Notes under the pieces: model-generated
What the model was told of the DNA's origin: nothing
The model's input: the letters and a program-made list of their open reading frames with translations, nothing else
Database searches by the model: none
Made by a program: the position numbers and the translations under genes
NCBI RefSeq assembly: GCF_947166265.1
Contig: NZ_CAMVDO010000002.1
Coordinates: 1-64,000, forward strand
Length of the DNA stretch: 64,000 nt
Direction of reading: 5' to 3'
Source: an uncultured Fibrobacter sp.
GTDB lineage: Bacteria > Fibrobacterota > Fibrobacteria > Fibrobacterales > Fibrobacteraceae
Shown here: positions 36,501-48,500 of the stretch, one piece after another
Numbering within the stretch: position 1 is the stretch's first letter
How the letters are laid out: each line of letters begins with the position of its first letter

Positions 36501-39500
36501 AACATTGTACGTTTCGATCGGCTGTTCAGATTCAGCCCACACCGCATACAGCGTGTCCATTTCTTCCGGAGTTTCGCGACCGGCGCTGAATTCTTCGTAC
36601 GCGGCAACGAATTCATTGTCGTAGGCAGTGTAGCCAACCGTTGCATCCCTGGTGAATGCCCAGCCCGCAAACACCTTGTCGGTACGGGTCATCTTTGCAG
36701 GGAACGCATCACCGTAGGCAGTCACATTCCAGTCAAGACCTTCGAAATCGCTTGCCAGGAACACGTTTGCATTGCCCGCGTTCAGGTCGTAAGCGAATTC
36801 GACAACACCGAACGTCGTCAGGGCTTCAAGCGTTGCGCTCTGCGTAAAGCGGTAGGCGTCGCCCTCTTCGATTTCGTCAAGCGTCACAGGAACATCACCG
36901 CTCAGGTCAACGACATTGATATTTCCCGTATAGGCGAACGCATTGTTTGCGTTAAACGATACGTAGAACTTCAGGTCAGATGCAGCCGGAACCGTGAGAG
37001 AATGTTCCCTGTCCAGCTTATATTCCTTCGAAATTCCGTCCACTTCGTTCAACAAGGTGAACGCACCTTCGTCCAGAGTATTCTTCACATTCACGGTGTA
37101 AACTTCAGGAGTCGTTTCGCATTCACTCCATACGGCGTAAAGCGTCGCCGGAGAAGGAATGCCACTTTCCTTGAAGGTCATGAGGAACTCATCCGAAATT
37201 TCGTTGTAAGTCACCGTCGGGTTTTCAGCTTCGAAAGCGAAACCGTTCAAGCACTTATCGGTGCGGTAGGCCGAGGTCGGGAAAGCCTTCGTTTCATCGG
37301 TCGAAAGCATCGATTCATTCCAGCTCGAACCGTAGAACACCGTTTCTTCGCCTGCATTCACGTTAAACACGAATTCGTAGCAGTCCGCGGCGGTGTTCGC
37401 TTCGATAGCAATATCGCCCGTTACCGTAAACACGCCACCGTTTGCAATCTTCGCAGAAGCCGTTTCTTCGCCATCCACATAAAGATTAATCGGCGTACTG
37501 ATAGATGCAAGCGAATGATCCGCATCCGCCTTGAAATAGGCCTTGAATTCAAGGTCCGCATTCAAAGGCACCTCTACACCATTGGCACCGACAGAGTAGC
37601 CGATAGAATCTTCGCCGACAAACTGGGCAACAACGAAGTCGCCTTCATCGAGGCTCTTCGAGGTAATCGTCGCCGTTTCGATTTCCGTTTCAGGTTCAAT
37701 CCATACGGCATAAAGCGTTGTCGGAGCAGTTTCCCCTTCGGCAGAAGCTTCGGCGTAGGCCGCCATGAAGTCATTGTCGAACTTCGTAAAGCCGACCGTT
37801 GCCGTTTCGGTAAAGGCCCAGCCTGCAAATTCCGCATCGGTACGGTAAATGCTTGACGGGAAGGCATCGTCATATTCAGCGGTCGTAGAAGTCCAGTTGC
37901 TCTGGTAGCTCGCACCGTAGAACACATTTGCATCACCTGCATTCGTGTTCAGGGCAAATTCAACAGCCTTCGATTCTACATCGGCCTTCAGGATGGCTTC
38001 GTAGGTCGGGTCAGAGAACTTAAAGGCTTCGCCGTTCACGAACTTCGTGGTCGTCTTGCCGATAACCACCGCAATATCCTTATCGCCATAGTCGCCAAAG
38101 GCGCTTTGAGCGGTAAAGGTCACGTTGAAATCGAGATCCTCTGCAACCGGAACCGTGATGGCGGTTTCTTCGGATACCGTAAAGGTGTTGTCGGCATTCG
38201 TCAAGGTGAACACGCCCTGGTCACCAGAATTGCCCGACTTCACCGTCACATTGACCGGGCTGCAGGTTTCGTCCGTTTCAGGCGTTGTCCAAATAGCGTA
38301 AAGCTTCTTGGGCTTAGAGGCACGGCTCTTGTAGTCGGCCACGAAAGCGGCGTCAATGCCCGTGTAGGTCGTGGTTCCCGTCGACTTGAAGGCATAACCT
38401 GCAAGGCACTTTCCGGTCTGGTAGATCGAAGTCGGGAAGAGGTTCGCCTCGTCAGCCATGCTGAACGTCTTTTGGCCAACCCAGTTCGAACCGTAGAACA
38501 CGGTATCGTCGGTTGCGGTATTTACGACAAAAGTAAACGTGTAAGAATCCACCGTGGTCGCTACGTCTACATAAATCGTAGCACCAGGAGCACCAAATGT
38601 TTCATCAAAGGTAATCGTACCTTCGTTTGCGTAGGTGCCAAGTACATTGCCCTGCACCGACAACAGGCTAATGGGTTCTTCGCCATCGAATGTGTGCGCC
38701 GTATCGATCGCGAAGTTCGCCGTCAACTGGAGGCCTTCAACGGCCGGAACCAGGAGAGAGCCGCCTTCGATCGTCGAGACCACCGTCGAATCGCCAATCG
38801 TCTGGCTAAACGTAAGCGTACCCGCCTTGCTTTCCTGCATCGCATTAGAAACCTGAAGCGTATAGACACCGACCTGGCCTGCGCGAGACCATACCGCATG
38901 GAGCGTATCGGGAGCAGCACCTTCATGAGCGGCCTGGTAAGCCATGTAGGCGGCGGCAAAGCTGTCGTCGTAGCGCAACTTGGCAGCATCGTCCTTTTCG
39001 CCATCGAACTTCCAACCCACGAGGTTGTAACCCGCACGGTAGAGGTTCTTCGGCAGAACAGCGTCATAAGCCACATTTTCGGAGCTCCAGTTCCAGCTGA
39101 AGTCAGGACCGTAGAACACGCCCTCGGCATTGGCGTCAAGAGCAAAGTTCGCCTGCAACAGGAGCGGAGCCTTGATTTCCATATTCGAGGTAACGGTAAA
39201 GGGCACAGCCAAGGTTGCCCATTCCGCTTCGGCATCGGCGCGGGAGCTGTAATCTCTTTCCGTATCGAGAATCAGGCTAGAGCCTTCATTCGGTTCAAAA
39301 CTGACTTCGCTGAAGGTTACATCATCGTTCGTCGAAGAGATGGCAATGCCCGCGGCACCCACGGTATATTCACGCACGATTTCCGTTTCACCCTTCGCAA
39401 ATTTCTGCTTCAGCGTGAGGACACCCTGATCGGCATCGCTTGCGGTCACAGTGTAGACGTCGTCGCAATCTTCCCAGTACGGGTAGAGCGTCACGGGGTT

Positions 39501-42500
39501 TTCAAGTCCAAGTTCAGCATACTTGAGCATGAACTCATCGCTCAGTTCCGTATAGGCACCGTCCGTGTTGTCACCGGCGGCAAAGGTGTAACCTGTCAGG
39601 CACTTCCCGTTACGGTAGAGAGCCGTCGGGAACTTCTTGTTTTCACTCGTGGCACTGTAGCCGATCTCGACTGTCCAGTTGCCGTTTGCATCTTCGGCAA
39701 AGGAAGCTTCGGTAATGAAGTCCGCCCAGGAATCGCCCAGGAACGGCTTGTCTTCGCCTTCGCCCACGTTTTCGGTGAACACCAGTACGTAATCATCGGA
39801 GCTCAGGCTGCTGATTTCGAGAACCGCCGTACCTTCGGAGTTTGCCGAATCGCTAAAGTGATACTTGCTTGCATTCGCAAACGTATGGATTCCGTGTTCC
39901 AGGTCTTCGGCATTATAGATGACAGAAATCTGAGCACCCGTCGCAAGGGTATGCCCTGCCGCAGGCACGAACGAGACCGTGTCATATTCCACCGTGTAGT
40001 CATTCGGGAGCGTAAGCGGATGGTCACCATCGAGCGTGTACGCATACACCACGTCATCCACTTTCTGGACCATTCGGAACGACCCCTGAGAGGCCGGGAC
40101 TTCGGTCGTGAGCGTATAGTTCGAAGGTTCGCAACTTTCATCCCACATGGCATACAGCGGATAGTAGTCGCGGTTTTCCTCTTCGCCAGCGTCAGTGATG
40201 AACATTCCATTTTTCGGAACAATATCGTTCAACACATGAATTGCATCATCTAAGCCGCTATAAGGCCCATTACCCATACTAGCGACAAGATCCCAGCCTT
40301 CAAAGCAGGCTTCCGTACGGCGCAGACGAGAAGGGAAGTACTTGTCGTTACTGGAAACGGTCAAAGTCATTTTCTTGGTCCAGTCCGTACCATAGAACAC
40401 CGAAGCATCCCCGGCATTGACATCGAGCACAAACAGGTAATCCTTCTCTGTGACATTCGTCGAGAATGTGTAAATAGGCGACGGAATATCGACAGAAGTC
40501 AGGTGCCATACGCCACCATTTTCGTCATCGGGTTCAACCTCCACAGTTTCAGAGGCAGGGTCGGAGCCTTCTGCCAACGGAAGCTCATACTGGTATTTGA
40601 GACTAAACTTAGCATCCTCTGCATAGCGGTAGCCCGTTTTCGGAGTACTCTTGACAGGATCAACGTAAACATCGAAAGCCTCGCCTTCAAGTGCCAAGCC
40701 GTAATCATTCGAAACTTCATGGAACAAGGTGTCGCCACCAAACAGCTGGTACAACACGAGTTTAACCTTCTTCGTTTCATTTTCTACGGTCCAGAACTTG
40801 CGATTTTCGGGGCAATTATCTCCCCAGATGGCATACAGTTTCGTGGGGTTGTCCGGGTTCGTGCTGAACTCGGTAAAGTTACCCGCATTAAAGGTCGTGT
40901 AAGCACTATTATCTGCAGTATAATTTGCAGCAGCCGTCGTAGACCAGCCCTGGAAGCAGGTACCCACCTGGAACGGTTTCCAGAAGGCAACCGTATCGGT
41001 GTTGCTTGTAAGTTCAAGCGATTCCGCAGTCGTCGCTTCCGGTGGCAGATAAGTGTTCGCAGAATCGTCAGCCGAAGTAAGCGACAAATCGTAAGACACA
41101 TAAATCGGGGCAAGCTTCGAGAACTTGACATTCCATGCCAAGGGCCTCATCAGGTTCACGAAAGAGCTGTCTTCTACAACGATGGTTTCATGGTTACCAT
41201 CTACATTCTTTTCGTAGGTAATGGCATTCTTACTGTCGAAGGTGTAACCTTCGCCAGGTTCAGCCACGACGCGCACTTTAAAGCCCACCGTTGTCCACGA
41301 ACCATTGGAAGCATAACGGTGAATTGCAGGAACCTGCATGTAATTTTCATCTTCGCTATTCTCAAAGGAGTGCTTGATTACCGCCTGTTCCGGGTCACCC
41401 TCAGCTACAGGGGTCACATCCAGCACCTGTTCAAAGTGGATAGAACCTTTACCTTCGACCGTCAAGGTCTGCTTCAAAGACGAGAAGGAGTCGCAAACCG
41501 CCTGGCTTTCGTCCGGAATAAGAATGTTCTTGAGTTCGACATCTTCGGCACTGGCCATTGTCTTCATGTAGACCAATTCATTGACAATACCCTTATTTTC
41601 ATGATCTTCAGAGTCTTCGACCTTCCAATCCACACGGCAGCCTCTCCATTTATCCAACGACTCATCGAACTTAGACATATAGAGCAGAGGCACCTTGGAG
41701 TTAATGGTTTCAGCAGTCGTATTCAACAACGTGTCAAACCAGTCGATCACATAAGAATCTTCCGCAGTTATGTACTGGTTCGCAACGAACGCTTTCGTAT
41801 TTTCCGGAATGGTATAGCGGACATTGTAATGCAACGGACGATACCTGACAGCCATATCACAGGTATAGCGGAACATTTTAGACGGCTGCAATTTCAAAGT
41901 CTGTTTTTCGGGATTATAGCCCCAACCATCCTCTTCTTCAAGTCCATCTGGCAACAAATTAGATCCATCCAATTCCATTTCATAGCCAGGATCCGGTTCA
42001 AAAGACACATCAAAGGTCAAGGTGTCATCGACAACGTCATCCGGGAATAACAATGCATGGGCCTCCATACCATCGGCGCTTGTAAGCCAGGATTTCTGTT
42101 TGAACGTCAAACCGTTCCAAGTTTGCGACAACACGACACTTCCATGGAATTCGTCACTATAGCCTTCATCCGACCACAAATTGATATACATATAGTATGC
42201 GTTAACAGCATATTCAACATCCGCAACAGGTAACGGATAAACAGTCATCGCAGTTGCAGCGGGATCTTCCTCAAGGAGATTTCCGAGAAGTTCCGAGTCG
42301 AACTCGGGCCTCTGCGACGTATTTACAAACTTTGAACACCATTCATTATATTCTTCATAATCATCGAAATCGGACTCTTGCTTGACCGCATTGGCCCAGA
42401 AAGCATAATTGAAATTTTTGTACCAATTATCGTCTGCTCGCACATACAGATTCGGGAATTCTGTAGCAGTACCCACGTTCATGTGCAACTGTCCATTTTC

Positions 42501-45500
42501 GTCAAGCCTGTCATACCAGCTCTTGCCCAGTACCACGACGCTATCCTGAAGAGAACGGATATCAAAAGTCACGGTGTAGTCAACATAAGTTAAATCTACA
42601 GGAACAAGCTTAGCGCTCGTCCGCGCAGTATGAGTTATCATGTGAAGTTTCTTATTCGTTCCATCGTACACGGCAACATCTTCGCTCGTATTTTCCAACT
42701 TTATAGAACTGAGTTCATACCCAGGATTCGCCTTGTAATCGACATCTAGAGTTATACTCTTATAGTCTTCCACCCAGGGGAATTCGACGGCCCCATCAAA
42801 AGTATGCGACAAGGTGATCGGTTCACCATTAAGCGTAAACGTCTGCGAAAGCGTTACCGTCATCGGATGGTCATATTCGCCACAGCCCTCCATACCCTCG
42901 GGGCAGCCCGCCTGGATTGAATTGACACCACTATACCATACATCTCCATATTTTGGAATATCCCATACAGGATACAATTTAATGACATTGTCTTTTATCG
43001 TTATATCACCATTATCGGCGGCAGTCAGAGCGGCAACGAGCAAGTCACCAGAGAGGTGAGTAAAGAGTTCACCGCCACTACTCGTAGCGCAGCCGTTACC
43101 ACCATCGACTACGCAATAAGCTTTATCTTTATTGAAGGTCCAACCGGCAATAACACGGGAAAATTTGTTATTAGGTTCCTCAAACGAGGCCGCATATAGC
43201 ACCGGCAACCTTTGTTGCATACCGCCAAAGGTGTAAGATTCAAAGCTATTAAGGTCTTCATCGGCAATGTAAAGTGCATACTTATAAGCATGATCGGCAT
43301 TAGGCACTTGAATTTTGTCCCAATTTTCGGTTTCAAATGCAACCGAGTAGGCGCTAGCGTCCATCAGGTCAACAAAGAAATTCACATTATTTCCGTTCGT
43401 CGTAAGAGTTCCGTTTTCATACGGAATCATCAGCGAACCTGCTTCTTGAACGCTCTTCCGATAATACGAATTACTCGTCGTCGTAAATCCGTCTTCAGAA
43501 ATGGCATGGATTTCAAAGGTAAACGGAACAATTGACGTTTCGCCCGTCGCAGAGGTTACTGTAACCTTCGGGATTTCAATCGAGAAAATCTTAGCGTTTT
43601 CATCATTATTGTCTATAACAGGATGCATCGTATGCTTAATCGTATCGGCATGATCCGCAGCCACGAACTGCCAGAGTTCCATACCCGTCAGGTGCTCCGC
43701 ATTAAGGCCTGCGCGACCCGTCACCGTAAAGGTTTCGGTCGGAACTTCTGTACACAGGTTCGCATCATCTTCCGGAGTGAAATAGGTCGACACAAGTTCC
43801 GTACGCTCAGAGAATGTCTCGGCAGCGGCATCGTTGAACTCCCTAAAGATCGAAGTCGTTCCATCGGTTTCCGTCTTTAACCAGCCGATACATCCATTCA
43901 TCGCGTAGAATGCGGGCATCTGCTTGTCTGAACTTGCGACTGTATATGTCAGGGAATCTTTCCAGTTGCTCCCCACATAGCTATCCGCGACAAAGAATTC
44001 AACGGGGTCGTCACCCGATTTCGGAACGTTATCCCCTATCGGGCGGGCAAAGATTACCTTATAATTGACGTAATCGAAGTGGATTGCGAAAAGGAGTCCA
44101 TCAAGCATCGCCGGGTTCACAACGAGAGTCGTGTCTTCGCCTTCAATGTTAAAGCCAAGCGTCACACCAGTCTCGCCAGTAGGATCAATGCCATGATTTA
44201 CGTTAACATTTTCTTCATATTCGATCATAGAAATCGCATAACCCGCTTGCGGAATTGCAGAAACGGTAAACGACAACGTGTCATCCACAAGGGGCAATAC
44301 CGTTGATATATACGTCAACTTATCATCTGCATCATAGGTCGAATCCATCTTGTGTACGATTGTAAGTGCATCACTCAGTTTTTGCTTCAGGACAAGTGCT
44401 CCGGTGACATGTTCAGGGTGGAGCGTCGTAGAATGCGCTCCTGTAGGAGTAACACCTTCATATTCAATTGATAGTGTTGAAGGTGAAAAACTACAAGAGT
44501 CCTGCGTATTCCAATAAGGATAAGCGGTAATATCGAATTCACCTTCGGCAAGATTTGCATTAGCCAAGAATGATCCATTTATCCTTTGGGCATATTCTCG
44601 TTCATGGTAATACCAATCACCCGCAAAAGGCATTTGCGCACCCTCTGTTGGCCACCAAATAGGCATCGTCGGGCATCTCATCGTATAAACCTTCGGGAAA
44701 TAAGGACCTTCAACGGTATATTTTCCCGAAGTCTTCCAATTGCGCCCCACAAAGATAAACGAGTTGTCGGTTTCCGAACTAGGCAATGCAAAATTGAAGG
44801 TCACATTGTAATTAATCAGCTCGTAGTCGGGAGCAATAATCAAGGTATCCTTAATTTCATTTGTATTGCGACTTGCGGCGACCGACCTTGCGGTCCTTAC
44901 ATTCGAAAGGACAACCTTGTCATTTACGCCAAGATGGGGATAATTTTCTTTGTCTTCGCCACCAATCGTCCACGAAACCGTAGCACATTCACCCATCGTT
45001 TCCAAAAGGGCATCCACCTCACCGAAGTTCTTTTCCGTCACAACAAAGTTCTGCTTCGGGTGTGTAGTGCAATTGGTCTCATTATAGGCATCGTACTTAT
45101 AGGTTGCCGTATAGGTGCCCAACGTCTTATAGCCCGTTTTTTTCTCATAGTCATAAGCCTGAATCTTTTCGGCAAAAAGAATATTTTCATCCATGCCTGC
45201 AGCACTGGAATAGTGAATGTAGGCTTCTCCACCATCGGCATCTTCGCCATACAATTTATAGAGATAAGACGAAGCCGACTGCGGGTGCATCACGATTTCA
45301 GGGAATTTATCTCCAAGCTCCCTCGACTTATACTTTATGATTACCCGGCTCACATCTTCATAACTTTCATCGGACATGATTTTTTGCGCAATATCTGCAA
45401 AAGACCAGATAGTACCATCGGACATGCCGCCATATTCATCCACGGAAAGCCACGCTCCCGGAGCGGCACCAGGTTTCTGGAGTTCGACCGTGTAGCTCAA

Positions 45501-48500
45501 TCCCGTAGCCCACGGCTCCGTTTCTGGCCCCGTGAGACTCACTACATTCGGAATCAGCAGGAACTCGGTCGCATCATTTGTAAATTCATCCACCTTGGGA
45601 GACAGGAACAGAAGAGCCCTGTCTGTCACATCTTCAAAAGCATCACAGACATTAGAAACGCAATACTGGTAAACGACTTCGTATGTCGCAGGAAGCACAA
45701 GACGCCACTGCTTATTGGACGAAATCGGTTCGTCCAGCGAAACCGTGCGGCCCTGATTATCCACTAGCATCACGACATCAAAATTGTCGTCAACATCATC
45801 AATCAAGCTTTCAACGTTGCCCTTGAAATCATCACTTAAATTTCCCGTAGAATCGGTATAGCCCACCATTGCCGAAGCGTAGTTTTCCGAACCATCAGAG
45901 AAGTTCGCTACGTAAGTGTAGACACCGAGACTATTTTTCTGCATTTCGGTTAAATTCGCAGATTCCTGCACAGGAATCGTCACCATACGGTTCGGTCGCA
46001 GAGAACCTTCCACAAACACAGGCAGGCCTTTATTTCTGTAATCTGACCTGTACCACACACCGTAATCATCTACAGCAGCTTCAAATGCAGGCGAAACCGG
46101 GCTAGTATTCAACAAGGCCGCGAACTTATCCGACTTCATATCGGCTTCTCTTGCGACACCGTTCCTATTAAAGAGGCAAGACCCTTCATAACAAGAAAAC
46201 GAGAAGAAATCCATATACGGCACGGTTTCACCGGATGTATAATACTGATAGAGATTCATGGCATTGGCCGTCATTCCCGTATAGGCATTACGCACGTTAC
46301 CGAAAATGTAGCTAGAGCCACTCGTCCACACATCATTATCATAGGCAGTATTATTCACGGTTGCCACACCAAGCACAACCGCATCGGAACCGAAGTGATA
46401 GTTGTTAAATACATAGTCGTCGTCAAAGGCGTAACTTATTTTACCAATAATGTAGCCCGCCGTCGTTCCCGAAATCTCACCCACAGAGTAGGTGTTCTTA
46501 ATGGTAACAGTCGTGCCGTTAGTAACCGCAGAACCCACAAGGCCACCCACCACAGCCGATGTTCCAGAGCCGGTTACATCACCATCGTAATATGATTTCT
46601 TAATTTCGAGAGCTCCGCCAGAATACCCTACAAAGCCACCGACATTTTCCGAGCCGGTGACATCCGAATTATTAACCTTGACGTTAGAAATCGTTATACC
46701 ACCAGCAGCGTTACCGGCAATAACACCGACATTCTGCCCAGAAGCACCTTCTATGTGCACATTCAGCAAGGCAATATTTTCTATCGTAACCGCCTGGGTA
46801 TTGGCATAGACTAGGCCCGTCTGACGCGCCTTGTTTTTCTGGCAAAGGCCATCGATGGCATAGCCGTTACCATCTACGCTTACATCGGTAAAGGGTTCAA
46901 ACTGCATAGCGCACTTACCGTCCTTGTAGCCGCCAAAGCGCAAGGTATCGGCAAGTTTCACGGAGTAACCGGAGTAGTTTTGTTCCAAATAATCCACAAG
47001 GCCATACTGGCAGTTGTAATATTGATGAGTCATAGGATCCTTATCACAGACCAACCACTCATGCATCGTACCGCGGTACCAGTACTTAAAGTCAGTCTCC
47101 GATGTCGGATTCGCAGAAACGCCCTGCGAAATCACGCACACACGATTTTCGCATTCCATGTGGAAATACGTTCCATTATTCAAGGCGCCATCGCTATCAA
47201 ACGTTGCGATTTTCGGATTTGCAAAACGCGGCGTCACCGTAACCTTGCCATACGGCATGGTAAAGGAGTATTTATTCTGATTTACGGCATCTCTACTCAA
47301 GCTTATCGAACGGCCCTTTTCATCGACGACATTGAGTTCTATAAGGGCATAATCTTCGTCAGGAATAGCCGTCAAAGAGACCGTTTCTCCATAGGTCGCC
47401 TCCGAGATACCTTCAATGGAACCACCAGAAACAGTCGCAACATCAACATCGTGCGGAACAGAAGCATCTACAAGAGTCACCGTAAAATCAACATTTCCAT
47501 TGCCCCATTCATAGCCAACATTACTTATAGTCACCACATTACTTGTGCTATAGAGATCTTCGACATTTCTACTGCTAGTACCGACGCTCAAGAATCTAGC
47601 AGATTCTAGCTGTTCATTCCCATTATAGAGATCCAGATAAATAGAAGTCGCCGAGCCGTCAAACTTCATTATTTTTCCTTCGGGAGCGGTCAGCACGGTA
47701 ACGCCATTAGCAGCCTTGGAACCATATCCATCAGCGCCGCCATCGTCATAAAGCTTGAACGATTCCACTCCTTCGGGGATTGTAATATTTTGCGGATCCA
47801 CTGTCGTTGTCGGCAAATTATGGTATAGACCGGCACTAGCCTTAAAGACGCTGGTATATACAGGCGTAATCGTCACATCTGAGTACGGCATCGAAAAAGA
47901 AGCCTCCGTCATAAAAGAAGACTGCATATTCACCTTTACCTGACCATCTTCGGCAACAACGTCAACTCCTATGGGCAGATACCCTTCATCTGGATCCAGA
48001 ACCAAGGAAATATTCGTAGAAATAGCTGCTTCCGTAATACCACCAACCACGGCCACACTGCCACCCGTAGTCCCATCCGAAACAGCAATTTCATGAGAAA
48101 CGGATGTTTGAGCAACGGTGACATCCAAATCAAGGTCATTGTCCCCATTGTGGAAGTAAATAGTCATTTTATTGCCGGAACTGACATGAGTACCAATATC
48201 GCGTCCATCAGCGCTAGTATTCATATCAACTAATTTATCGGCTTCATTATCTTCGCCATCGTAAATGGTCAGGTAGCCAATCAAATTTTGCAGCTGAACA
48301 ACCGAACCCTTAACCTGGAAAACACATCCTTCCGGTGCGGTTAATTTAAGGTATCCGCTACTGTTATAAGAGGAACCTCCGTCTCCAGTTGAATATCCGC
48401 CATCGTCATAAACCTTGAACGACTGTACTCCTGCAGGAATCGAAGCCGACAGGGTTCCTGTTGCAGGCACATTGATAGAAAGACCACCCGTCGCAGTCCA

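Noticed and set aside
38106-40253. Further long plus-strand frames opposite the giant gene (also 36348-37856, 40503-42050, 44586-45767)
   Set aside because: Same explanation: antisense shadows of a repetitive, Asp/Glu/Thr-rich coding sequence.
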